Assembly: GCA_050181295.1 (NCBI GenBank)
Contig: JBFXDI010000026.1
Span: 1 to 36,776 of the forward strand
Reading direction: 5' to 3'
DNA length: 36,776 bases
Source of the DNA: JBFXDI01 sp050181295
Lineage (GTDB): Bacteria > Pseudomonadota > Alphaproteobacteria > Rhizobiales > Aestuariivirgaceae
Each line of letters opens with the position of its first letter. Position 1 is the first letter of the stretch. Below the pieces are notes generated by a model that made no database searches, was not told the DNA's origin, and saw only the letters and a program-made list of their open reading frames with translations. Position numbers and translations under genes: made by a program. Positions 22,749 to 30,705 of this stretch are shown here, one piece after another.

Positions 22749-23507
22749 ATGACAAACGATAATCCACCCCAGAGGTTCACGGGCTCCGAGGCGCGCAGTC
22801 TATTGCGCCATGCACGCTCGGGCGCGCTTTCGAGCCTTCTTCAGGAAGGAAGCCCTTACGGTTCGCTTGTGAACTACGCGACCGACCAGCGGGGCAGGCC
22901 ATTGCTGCTGCTTTCGACACTTGCGTGGCACACGCGCAATCTGGAGCGCGACCCTCGTGCCTCCCTTCTCGTTCTCGGCCAGGGCTCGTCCGGCGATCCG
23001 CTGGAAGGCGCCAGGGTGACCGTGATCGGCCGCTGTGCGAGGCTCGAAGAACCGGCGGTCGAGGATGCCAGGAGACGCTATCTGGCGCGTCATCCCGCCG
23101 CCTCGTTCTACGCCGGCTTCAAGGACTTCGGATGGTGGCGGCTCGAGATCGAGCAGGCGCATGCGGTCGCGGGCTTCGGGCGGATCGAGACGCTGGCCGG
23201 AGACGAGGTGCTGCTTCCGCCGGAGCCCGCGGACACGCTCGGCGCCATGGAGGCGGGGGCTGTCGCGCATATGAACGAGGATCACCTCGATGCGGTGCAG
23301 CTCTACGCCACCCGCCTGATCGGAGCCGCCGAGGCCGACTGGCGGATGGCCGCCATCGATTCGGACGGCGCCGACCTCACCGACGGCTCGACCAGTCTCA
23401 GGCTCGCCTTCGACCGAAGCGCCGGCAACGGCAAGGAGATGCGCGAATCGCTGATCGAACTCGCCCGCCGCGCGCGGGCCATGGACGGGCCAAGGGCGCA
23501 GGCCTGA
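22749..23507 (+). CDS. HugZ-like protein (PNPO-fold flavin/heme-binding domain plus DUF2470)
   Basis: A 252-aa cytoplasmic protein of the HugZ type. Residues about 15-150 form a pyridoxamine-phosphate-oxidase-like split barrel (ALSSLLQEGSPYGSLVNYATD, RPLLLLSTLAWHTRNL, ASLLVLG). The C-terminal ~85 residues form the DUF2470 domain (AVAHMNEDHLDAVQLYA). Relatives include heme-oxygenase-like and glutamyl-tRNA-reductase-binding proteins; some members only bind heme or flavin. The ATG has AAAGGA six bases upstream. It is divergent from chvI, so may share regulation with envelope stress, but no heme-uptake genes are adjacent. Confidence 0.82.
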   Translation: MTNDNPPQRFTGSEARSLLRHARSGALSSLLQEGSPYGSLVNYATDQRGRPLLLLSTLAWHTRNLERDPRASLLVLGQGSSGDPLEGARVTVIGRCARLEEPAVEDARRRYLARHPAASFYAGFKDFGWWRLEIEQAHAVAGFGRIETLAGDEVLLPPEPADTLGAMEAGAVAHMNEDHLDAVQLYATRLIGAAEADWRMAAIDSDGADLTDGSTSLRLAFDRSAGNGKEMRESLIELARRARAMDGPRAQA

Positions 23508-23521
23508 GGCCGGAAAAAGTA

Positions 23522-23553
23522 AGAGCCGAGGGCGGCGCTCCGCCCTCGGCTCT
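23522..23553 (-). terminator. Intrinsic terminator between convergent genes
   Basis: AGAGCCGAGGGCGG (23522-23535) and CCGCCCTCGGCTCT (23540-23553) form a perfect 14-base-pair stem with a four-base loop. On the minus strand it is followed by TACTTTTT, so it is a strong rho-independent terminator for the Gly/Tyr-rich peptide gene. It may also stop readthrough from the HugZ-like gene on plus, where the T-tract is poor. Confidence 0.85.
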
Positions 23554-23579
23554 CAGTCTCTAGTTCAGTCTTCGGACGA

Positions 23580-23807
23580 TCAGTAGCCGTAGCCGCAGAC
23601 CTTCTTGTAGATCGGCTTCTGGACGTAGCCGTAGTAGGTCCAGACGGTGCGGTAGCCGACGAAAACGCGGGTGCAGGACGAGTAGCCGTAGCTCTTGTAG
23701 CCGTAACCATGGCCGTAGCCGTAGCCGTAGCTGTGGGCGGAAGCGGCCGAAGCGGTCAGCGCCAGGGTGGCGGCGGCGGCGAGGCCAAGGATCGTGTTGC
23801 GGATCAT
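23580..23807 (-). CDS. Secreted glycine/tyrosine-rich microprotein
   Basis: A 75-aa protein of no family I recognise with confidence. Residues 1-24 are a clear Sec signal peptide (IRNT, then an Ala/Leu-rich core) with an ASA cleavage site. The mature 51 residues hold 14 Tyr and 10 Gly: first a YGYGYGHGYGY-like run, then SSCTRVFVGYRTVWTYYG and a C-terminal KKVCGYGY. Two cysteines (mature positions 21 and 47) could pair in the periplasm. The ATG at 23807 has AGGAG ten bases upstream, and a strong terminator follows, so it is probably a single-gene unit that is well expressed. Cell-surface or structural roles are possible but unproven. Confidence 0.78.
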   Translation of the reverse strand: MIRNTILGLAAAATLALTASAASAHSYGYGYGHGYGYKSYGYSSCTRVFVGYRTVWTYYGYVQKPIYKKVCGYGY

Positions 23808-23955
23808 GGGAGAAATCTCCTGAAGGGGTTGATCGGGTTCAAGTTCCAAAGCTCTTCGGCTCTGGGGCTCACCTTGCTCTGCCCGTCGCCGTTGATGGCA
23901 CCCTTTCTAGAGCCTCCCCGCTGAACCCTCCCTGACCGCGAATGTTACCAGCCGT

Positions 23956-25617
23956 TCATGTTCCAGAGCGCGCCACCGCGACCTCGGCAGGCAGCCGGTA
24001 GTCCTTGAGCTGCTGGCGGAGCGTGAGCTTGGAGATTTTTCCCGTCGCGGTGTGCGGGATCTCATCCACGAAGACCACATCGTCCGGCATCCACCAGCGC
24101 GCGATCCTGCCGTCGAGATGGGCGAGAATCTCGGCTTTCCCGACGTCGCTCGAGGGCTTGCGCACCACGACCAGAAGCGGCCTTTCGGACCATTTCTCGT
24201 GCGGCATGCCGATGACGGCGGCTTCCGCGACGCCCGGGCAGCCGACCGCCAGGTTCTCGATCTCGATCGAGGAGATCCACTCGCCGCCGGATTTGATGAC
24301 ATCCTTGGAACGATCGGTGATCTGCATGAACCCGTGCTCGTCGAGGGTCGCGACATCGCCCGTGTCGAACCACCCCCGAGCATCGAAGTTCTCCGCACCC
24401 TCCCCCTTGAAATAGGAGCTCGCGACGGAGTGCCCCCTGACCTTGAGGCGGCCGAAGGTCTTGCCGTCGCGCGGCAACTCCCGGTCCTCGTCGTCCGTGA
24501 TCTTCATCTCGACGCCGTAGTAGGGCCGGCCCTGCTTCACCTTGTGGGGCCACCACTGCTCGTCGGCTGCCCCTGCGAGGGCGCCGGTGCGGGTGCCGAC
24601 CGTGCCGATGGGGCTCATCTCGGTCATGCCCCAGGCGTGCATCACCTCGACGTCGTACTTCTCCTCGAAGGCGCGCATCAGATGTTCCGGGCAAGCCGAG
24701 CCGCCGATGGCGACCCGCTCCAGATGCGGCAGCCGCAGCTCCGGGTTCTGCTCGAGATACTGGAGCAGCATGAGCCAGACGGTCGGCACCGCCGCGCTCA
24801 TGGTGACCCTCTCCGTGTCGATCAGCTCATAGAGCGAGGCGCCGTCGAGCTTCGCCCCGGGCATCACCATCTTTGCCCCCGCCATGGGACAGGAGAAGGC
24901 GAGAGACCAGGCATTGGCGTGGAACATCGGCACGACCGGCATCACCGTGTCGCGGCCGGCGATCCCCAGCGCGTCGCTCCGGCACTGCGACATGCCGTGC
25001 AGCACGTTCGAGCGCTGCGAATAGAGAACGCCCTTGGGATTGCCGGTGGTGCCGGAGGTGTAGCACATGCCGCAGGCAAGCTTCTCGTCGAGCCTCGGCC
25101 ACTCGAACCCGGCGTCGCCCGAGGCGAGCAGGCTCTCGTAGCAGACGACGTTCGGGAGGCTCGTCTCCTTCGGCATGTGGGCCTCGTCGGTCATCACGAC
25201 GTAGCCCTTCACGCGCGGCAGCTTGGCGGCGATGGATTCGAGCACCGGCACGAAGGTGAGGTCGAGGAAGATCCAGCGGTCCTCGGCGTGGTTGACGATG
25301 TAGACGAGCTGGTCGGCGAAGAGGCGCGGATTGAGCGTGTGGACGATGGCGCCGAGCCCCATGAGGCCGTACCAGATCTCAAGATGCCGGTAGCCGTTCC
25401 AGGCCATGCTGGCGACAATATCGCCCTGCCCCACGCCCAGCTCGCGCGCCGATGCGGAGGCCAGAAGGCGGGCGCGCCGGTCCAGCTCGCGATAGGTCGT
25501 GCGGTGGATCGGGCCTTCCACGGACCGCGAGACGATCTCGCGCTCGCCATGCCATCCGGCGGCGTGGTCGAGGACGGTGTGGACCAGCAACGGCCAGTCC
25601 TGCATCAGGCCCTGCAT
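23956..25617 (-). CDS. Acyl-CoA synthetase (AMP-forming; medium/long-chain fatty-acid type)
   Basis: ANL-superfamily ligase of 553 aa that activates a carboxylic acid to its CoA ester through an acyl-adenylate. Motifs in order: ATP-binding loop YTSGTTGNPKG (residues 186-196), AWGMTEMSP, GWFDTGDVA, DRSKDVIKSGGEWIS and the C-terminal catalytic lysine region TGKISKLTLR. The VMPVVPMFHANAW stretch is typical of the AlkK/FadD3-like group acting on medium or long chains. TAGGAG lies six bases before the ATG. It starts 35 bases after the amidase stop in the same direction, suggesting an operon in which the amidase releases an acid that this enzyme activates. Confidence 0.9.
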   Translation of the reverse strand: MQGLMQDWPLLVHTVLDHAAGWHGEREIVSRSVEGPIHRTTYRELDRRARLLASASARELGVGQGDIVASMAWNGYRHLEIWYGLMGLGAIVHTLNPRLFADQLVYIVNHAEDRWIFLDLTFVPVLESIAAKLPRVKGYVVMTDEAHMPKETSLPNVVCYESLLASGDAGFEWPRLDEKLACGMCYTSGTTGNPKGVLYSQRSNVLHGMSQCRSDALGIAGRDTVMPVVPMFHANAWSLAFSCPMAGAKMVMPGAKLDGASLYELIDTERVTMSAAVPTVWLMLLQYLEQNPELRLPHLERVAIGGSACPEHLMRAFEEKYDVEVMHAWGMTEMSPIGTVGTRTGALAGAADEQWWPHKVKQGRPYYGVEMKITDDEDRELPRDGKTFGRLKVRGHSVASSYFKGEGAENFDARGWFDTGDVATLDEHGFMQITDRSKDVIKSGGEWISSIEIENLAVGCPGVAEAAVIGMPHEKWSERPLLVVVRKPSSDVGKAEILAHLDGRIARWWMPDDVVFVDEIPHTATGKISKLTLRQQLKDYRLPAEVAVARSGT

Positions 25618-25652
25618 GTGACGCTCCTACCCTTGGCCATCCCGTCGGGCCC

Positions 25653-27065
25653 TCATGCGGGGCGGGGATCGATCGGCGTTGAACCCTTCAGCCCGAGAAT
25701 GTCTTCTATCAGCTTCGCGCCCGCAAGAACCCGCGCGTCGCCCCGGCAGAAGCCCGCAACCTGCAGGCCCACGGGAAGTCCCTCGCGCGTCAGCCCGGCA
25801 GGTATCGAGATCGCGGGCGAGGCGATGAGCGTGAAGGCATAGACGATGGCGAGCCAGTCGATATAGGTCGAGAAGCGGTGGCCGTCGCATTCGGCGAGAT
25901 AGCGCTCTTCGACCGGAAAAGCAGCGACGATAGTGGCGGGCGCGAGGATCAGATCGTAAGCGCCGAAGAAGGCGTGCGCGCGCTGGAAGAGAACCGCGCG
26001 GTGGCGCTCGGCGCGGCCGATCTCGTCGGCGGTGAGCTTCAGCCCCTTCTCGATGTTCCAGATGACCTCGGGCTTCAGCTTGTCGCGATGCGCCTCCAGG
26101 AGCGGCGCCATGCCCACCGCATAGTCGACGGCGCGTAGCGTCTGGAAGCACTCATGGGCACCCGAAAAGTCGGGATGGGCTTTTTCCACGACGATACCCT
26201 CCCCTTGGAGCTTGCGGGCCGCCGCCTGGACGACCTCCCAAACCCCCGGGTCCACGGGCGTGATGCCGAGATCGCGGCTCACCGCCACGCGCTTCGGGCG
26301 CCAGCCCGAGCGCGCGGCCGCAAGGAAGGAGCGACCATCGGAAGGCAGCGACACGGGATCCGTCGCCTCTTCGCCCACCATGGCGTCGAGGAGGAGGCTC
26401 ACATCCTCGACATTGCGCGCCATGGGACCTTCGACCGACAACAGCCCGTCGAGCTTGGCGCCCTTGGAGCAGCCGACGCGGCCGGGCGAGGGGCGGAAGC
26501 CCACGACGCCACAGAAACTCGCCGGGTTGCGGAGCGAGCCGCCCATGTCGGAGCCGTGCGCGACCCAGGCCATGCCGGCCGCGAGCGCAGCCGCCGCCCC
26601 GCCCGAGGAGCCGGCGACCGAGCGCGACAGGTTCCAGGGGTTGCGCGTCGCCCCGAAGACCTCGTTGAAGGTGTTGGCGCCAGAGCCGAATTCGGGCGTG
26701 TTGGACTTGGCGTAGACAAGTGCGCCCGTCCGCTCCAGGCGCTCCACCATGATGTCGGAGACCTCGGGCACGCAGTCGGCGAAGATGGGAGACCCTTGGG
26801 TCGAGCGCACCCCGGCGACGTCGCAGAGATCCTTGATCGGAACGGGAAGCCCGGCAAGGAGTCCGCGCTCTCCGGGCGGCAGCGCCATGAGCCGGTCGGC
26901 ATGGCTCCGCGCGCGGTCGAAGCAGAGAGTGGGGAGCGCATTGACCTTCCCGTCAATCTCGCCGATCCGCGCCTCCAGCGCATCGAGAAGCATATGCGGA
27001 GTGACCGCCCCGGCGCGCAGACGTTCCACGATTATCGTCGCCGGTTCCTTCAGAAGCTCGTGCAT
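25653..27065 (-). CDS. Amidase (amidase-signature family)
   Basis: A 470-aa amidase-signature hydrolase. The Ser-cisSer-Lys triad is complete: Lys78 (LPVPIKDL), cis-Ser154 (AGSSGGAAAA) and nucleophile Ser177 (GSDMGGSLRNPA). Such enzymes cleave carboxamide bonds of many substrates; GatA is excluded as a likely identity because no gatB/gatC is adjacent and the C-terminal part differs. The ATG has GAGGAG four bases upstream. It heads a two-gene minus unit with the acyl-CoA synthetase and is divergent from gabT across a 168-base region (27066-27233) where I saw no clear promoter boxes. Confidence 0.88.
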   Translation of the reverse strand: MHELLKEPATIIVERLRAGAVTPHMLLDALEARIGEIDGKVNALPTLCFDRARSHADRLMALPPGERGLLAGLPVPIKDLCDVAGVRSTQGSPIFADCVPEVSDIMVERLERTGALVYAKSNTPEFGSGANTFNEVFGATRNPWNLSRSVAGSSGGAAAALAAGMAWVAHGSDMGGSLRNPASFCGVVGFRPSPGRVGCSKGAKLDGLLSVEGPMARNVEDVSLLLDAMVGEEATDPVSLPSDGRSFLAAARSGWRPKRVAVSRDLGITPVDPGVWEVVQAAARKLQGEGIVVEKAHPDFSGAHECFQTLRAVDYAVGMAPLLEAHRDKLKPEVIWNIEKGLKLTADEIGRAERHRAVLFQRAHAFFGAYDLILAPATIVAAFPVEERYLAECDGHRFSTYIDWLAIVYAFTLIASPAISIPAGLTREGLPVGLQVAGFCRGDARVLAGAKLIEDILGLKGSTPIDPRPA

Positions 27066-27233
27066 GCTGCTCCTCGCTCAATGGACGCGGGGCGGATAAT
27101 AGCCGTTCCCGCTCCGCGCGCCACGCATCGGGGACATGCCTTGCCTCCCCCTCCTGAACGGCGCTAGACAGGCGCCAGCTTTCTCCGCCCAGGGCCCAGA
27201 GTGGCTCAGGGCGACCCGGCAGGAGGTGCCAAG

Positions 27234-28529
27234 ATGAACGTCCAGTCCAAGATGAACAAGCCGACCGCGAGCCTTCTCGAACGGCGCAACAAGGCCGTGC
27301 CGCGGGGGGCCGGCATGCAGGCGCCGGTCTTCGCGGCGCGCGCCGAGAATGCCGAGATCTGGGACACGGAAGGGCGCCGCTACGTGGACTTCGCGGGCGG
27401 CATCGCGGTGCTCAATACCGGCCATCGGCACCCCGCGGTGATGAAGCGCGTCATGGCGCAGCTCGAGAGCGTGACCCACACCTGCTTCACGATCATGCCC
27501 TACGAGCCCTTCGTCGAGCTGGCGGAGAAGCTCAACGCCATCGCTCCGATGTCGGGCGAGAAGAAGAGCATGTTCCTGACGACCGGCGCCGAGGCGGTCG
27601 AGAACGCGGTCAAGATCGCGCGCGCCCACACCGGCCGCAGCGACGTCATCGCCTTCCATGGCTCCTTCCACGGCCGCACGCTCCTCACCATGGGCCTCAC
27701 CGGCAAGATCGTGCCCTACAAGACCAAGTTCGGCCCCTTCCCCGGCGGCATCTGGCACGTCCCATACCCGATCGCGCACAAGGGCATCACGGTCGACGAC
27801 ACGTTCAAGGCGATCGAGGCGCTGTTCCGCTGCGACGTCGAGGCGTCGCGGGTCGCCGCCATCATCATCGAGGTGGTGCAGGGCGAAGGCGGCTTCTACA
27901 TCGCGCCCAAGGAGCTGATGGTGCGCCTCCGCAAGCTCTGCGACGAGCACGGCATCGTGCTCATCGCGGACGAGATCCAGTCGGGCTTCGGACGCACCGG
28001 CAAATGGTTCGGCATCGAGCACATGGGGGTCGAACCGGACCTCGTCACGGTCGCCAAGAGCCTTGCCGGCGGCTTCCCGCTGTCGGGCGTCGTGGGGCGC
28101 GCCAACATCATGGACGCGGCGGAGCCGGGCGGTCTCGGCGGAACCTATGCCGGGAATCCGGTCGCCTGCGCGGCGGCGCTCGGCGTCATGGAAGCCTTCG
28201 AGCAGGACAAGCTCATGGAGAAGGCCAAGGCGCAGGGCAAGCACGTCATCGAGCGGGTGAAAGCGATCAAGGCGAAGGGCAAGGGCCAGCCGATCGGCGA
28301 CATCCGGGGCCTCGGCGCCATGATCGCCTTCGAGATCACCAACGCGAAGGGCGAGCCCGACGCCGCCGGCACCAAGGCGCTCGTCGCCAAGTGCCTGGAG
28401 CGCGGCCTCCTCATTCTCTCCTGCGGCGTCCACCACGACACGATCCGGCTGCTCTGTCCGCTTTCAGCGCCGGAGAAGATCGTGAACGAGGGCCTCGACA
28501 TCCTCGAGCAGGCCATCGCGGGCAACTGA
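27234..28529 (+). CDS. gabT: 4-aminobutyrate aminotransferase (class III PLP)
   Basis: A 431-aa PLP enzyme that moves the amino group of 4-aminobutyrate (or a similar omega-amine) to 2-oxoglutarate. GabT landmarks are the FAGGIAVLNTGHRHP stretch, FLTTGAEAVENAVKIAR, AFHGSFHGRT, IIIEVVQGEGGF, LIADEIQSGFGRTGKWF and the PLP lysine Lys275 in VAKSLAGGFPLSGV. The ATG follows AGGAGG by seven bases. A second class III aminotransferase lies 154 bases downstream past a palindromic repeat. The 5-aminovalerate enzyme (DavT) is nearly indistinguishable by sequence. Confidence 0.85.
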   Translation: MNVQSKMNKPTASLLERRNKAVPRGAGMQAPVFAARAENAEIWDTEGRRYVDFAGGIAVLNTGHRHPAVMKRVMAQLESVTHTCFTIMPYEPFVELAEKLNAIAPMSGEKKSMFLTTGAEAVENAVKIARAHTGRSDVIAFHGSFHGRTLLTMGLTGKIVPYKTKFGPFPGGIWHVPYPIAHKGITVDDTFKAIEALFRCDVEASRVAAIIIEVVQGEGGFYIAPKELMVRLRKLCDEHGIVLIADEIQSGFGRTGKWFGIEHMGVEPDLVTVAKSLAGGFPLSGVVGRANIMDAAEPGGLGGTYAGNPVACAAALGVMEAFEQDKLMEKAKAQGKHVIERVKAIKAKGKGQPIGDIRGLGAMIAFEITNAKGEPDAAGTKALVAKCLERGLLILSCGVHHDTIRLLCPLSAPEKIVNEGLDILEQAIAGN

Positions 28530-28541
28530 GACGAGCTCCGC

Positions 28542-28625
28542 CGTCATGCCCGGCCCCGAGCCGGGCATCCTTTTGGACTTTAGCGGGCAACGAAGAAGAT
28601 GGCCGGGTCAAGCCCGGCCATGACG
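28542..28625. repeat. Dispersed palindromic element, CGTCATGCCCGG type, copy 2
   Basis: An 84-base copy of the element at 11166-11244, in the same orientation, with the same outer (CGTCATGCCCGG / CCGGCCATGACG) and inner (GAGCCGGGCATCC / GATGGCCGGGTCA) arms and a diverged central loop. It begins 12 bases after the gabT stop, between the two aminotransferase genes. Confidence 0.8.
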
Positions 28626-28683
28626 ATCCCAGCAGAGACGGAATCGCGCTGGCCGCGCGACGCAAAGGCGAGGAGTTTTCCCC

Positions 28684-30069
28684 ATGGCCGCCCTCTCCAA
28701 CATGGCCGTCCGCGACATCGAGACGGTGCTGCATCCCTTCACCAACCTGCAGAAGCACCGAGAGACCGGGCCGCTCATCATCGACCACGGCAAGGGCGTG
28801 TTCCTCTACGACCATGAGGGCAAGCGCTATTTCGAAGGGTTGGCGGGCCTCTGGTGCCTGTCGCTCGGCCACGGAAACGAGGAGCTGGTGGAGGCGGCCG
28901 CGCGGCAGATGAAGGAGCTGTCCTTCGCCACGGTGTTCGGCGGCAAGTCCCACGACGTCGCGATCGAGCTTGCGGAGAAGCTGAAGGAGATGGCGCCCTG
29001 CCCCGCCTCCAAGGTGCTGTTCTGCGCCGGCGGATCGGAAGCCAACGACATGCAGGTGAAGCTCACCTGGTACTACAACAATGCCCGCGGGCGGCCGCAG
29101 AAGAAGAAGATCATCAGCCGGCTCAGGGGCTATCACGGCGTGACCATCGCGTCAGGCTCGCTCACGGGGCTTCCGAGTGTCCACACCGACTTCGACCTGC
29201 CGCTGCCGCAGATCCTCCACACCGCCTGCCCGCAATACTATCGCTACGCGCTCGATGGCGAGAGCGAGGAGGCCTTCGCGACCCGGCTGGCGAAGGAGCT
29301 CGACGACCTCATCCAGCGCGAAGGCCCGGAGACGGTCGCGGCCTTCATCGCCGAGCCCGTCATGGGCGCGGGCGGGGTCGTGGTGCCGCCCGAAAGCTAT
29401 TTCCCGAAAATCGTCGCGGTGCTCGAGAAGTATGACGTGCGCATCATCTCGGACGAGGTGATCTGCGGCTTCGGGCGCACCGGCAACTGGTTCGGCGCCG
29501 AGACGCACCGCTTCAAGCCCACCTCGATCTCCATGGCCAAGGCCATCACCTCCTCGTATTTTCCGCTCGGCGCCATCACGCTCGAGGAGGACGTCTACGA
29601 GGCGATGACCGAGCAGAGCGCCAAGATCGGCACCTTCGGCCATGGCTATACCTATACCGCCCATCCCGTCGGCTGCGCGGTGGCGCTGAAGACGATCGAG
29701 ATCTACGAGCGCGACGACATCCTCGGCCATGTGCGCAAGGCGGCGCCGGTCTTCGCGAAACGCTTTGAGAAGCTCCTGGAGCATCCGCTCGTCGGCAATG
29801 TCCGCTCCTCGGGCCTCATGGGGGCGGCCGAGCTCGTCGCCGACAAGGCTACGAAGCGGCCCTTCGATCCGAAGCTCGCGGTCGGCCCGACCTGCGCAGC
29901 CCTGCTGCAGGAGGAGGGGGTCGTCACACGCGCCATGGGCGACGCACTGGCGCTCTGCCCGCCGCTCGTCATCAGCGAGGACGAGACAAACGAGATGTTC
30001 GATCTCGTAGAGAAGGCGCTCGACCGCACGGAAACCTGGGTGAGCCGCGAGAAGCTGCGCGCCGCCTGA
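28684..30069 (+). CDS. Class III aminotransferase (omega-amino acid/pyruvate or putrescine type)
   Basis: A 461-aa PLP transaminase of the omega-amino-acid:pyruvate group. Visible are HPFTNLQKHRETGP near the N-terminus (a mark of this subgroup), FCAGGSEANDMQVKL, GYHGVTIASGSLTG, FIAEPVMGAGGVVVPP, IISDEVICGFGRTGNWFG and the PLP lysine Lys286 in SMAKAITSSYFPLGAI. Substrates in the group include putrescine, beta-alanine and taurine; sequence alone does not decide. AGGAG lies eight bases before the ATG. It lies in line behind gabT, and the two may handle successive or alternative amines. Confidence 0.88.
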   Translation: MAALSNMAVRDIETVLHPFTNLQKHRETGPLIIDHGKGVFLYDHEGKRYFEGLAGLWCLSLGHGNEELVEAAARQMKELSFATVFGGKSHDVAIELAEKLKEMAPCPASKVLFCAGGSEANDMQVKLTWYYNNARGRPQKKKIISRLRGYHGVTIASGSLTGLPSVHTDFDLPLPQILHTACPQYYRYALDGESEEAFATRLAKELDDLIQREGPETVAAFIAEPVMGAGGVVVPPESYFPKIVAVLEKYDVRIISDEVICGFGRTGNWFGAETHRFKPTSISMAKAITSSYFPLGAITLEEDVYEAMTEQSAKIGTFGHGYTYTAHPVGCAVALKTIEIYERDDILGHVRKAAPVFAKRFEKLLEHPLVGNVRSSGLMGAAELVADKATKRPFDPKLAVGPTCAALLQEEGVVTRAMGDALALCPPLVISEDETNEMFDLVEKALDRTETWVSREKLRAA

Positions 30070-30178
30070 CGTCGCGCCGAAGCGAAAAACTTCCGTTGCG
30101 GAAGCGGCGGAACCGAGCCCCCGCGTCGGGACTTTCCTATGCGACGGCTTCCCAGGCCGCGCGAAGGAGGGTTTGCCC

Positions 30179-30703
30179 ATGAAACGGATGGCTGTCGCCC
30201 TTGCGGGCATTGCATTGGCTTCGGGAACCGCCATGGCCCAGGAGTCCGACGAGAACCGGGCCGTCACCATCGGCCCATGGCAGGTCGAGGCCAGCTACCG
30301 AGCGGAAGGAAAGTTCGACCGCTGCGTGATGAGCCGCACGACGGAGGACGGCGTGGAAACGCGCATCACCCGCGATGAGTCCGGCTTGAGCCTCACGATG
30401 ATGTCGCCGCGCTGGAAACTGGACAAGGGCAAGACCTATCCGGTCGAGTTCATCACGGGATCGAAGGGCTGGAAGACCGACGTGACGGCCACGCGCAGCA
30501 CCGTTCGCGTGGATTTGTCGGACGCGGACTTCAACGACCGCCTGAGGAAGGCGGACACGCTTGAGGTGCGCGCGGAAGGATCGACCATCACCGTGCCGCT
30601 GGACAAGAGTGCGGCCGCCATGAGCCGGCTCGAAAGCTGCTACGAGACCAACAGCAAGGCGGTCGAGACCAATCCGTTCGTGAAGCCCAAGGCCACGCCT
30701 TAA
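30179..30703 (+). CDS. Small periplasmic protein, weakly IalB-like
   Basis: A 174-aa exported protein. Residues 1-20 form a signal peptide (KRMAVALAGIALASG, cleavage after AMA). The mature part begins with an acidic stretch and IGPWQVEASY, has two cysteines (FDRCVMSR and LESCYET) that could form a disulfide, and otherwise alternates short strands and charged turns. The layout (W near the start, two Cys, about 150 residues) recalls the invasion-associated locus B family, but similarity is weak and I would keep it as uncharacterised. GGAGG lies about eight bases before the ATG. It converges with the HtrA-type gene with only two bases between stop codons. Confidence 0.72.
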   Translation: MKRMAVALAGIALASGTAMAQESDENRAVTIGPWQVEASYRAEGKFDRCVMSRTTEDGVETRITRDESGLSLTMMSPRWKLDKGKTYPVEFITGSKGWKTDVTATRSTVRVDLSDADFNDRLRKADTLEVRAEGSTITVPLDKSAAAMSRLESCYETNSKAVETNPFVKPKATP

Positions 30704-30705
30704 GC

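Noticed and set aside
24052..25842. 596-codon plus-strand frame opposite the acyl-CoA synthetase
   Set aside because: Antisense shadow with no domain; the minus frame has all ANL motifs.
25653..27065. GatA subunit of the tRNA amidotransferase
   Set aside because: The Ser-Ser-Lys triad is shared by all amidase-signature enzymes; gatB and gatC are absent and the neighbour is an acyl-CoA ligase.
30090..30104. CTTCCG-TTG-CGGAAG hairpin next to AAAAA after the second aminotransferase gene, as a terminator
   Set aside because: The A-tract precedes the hairpin on the coding strand, so the T-tract would serve only minus-strand transcription, where no gene ends.
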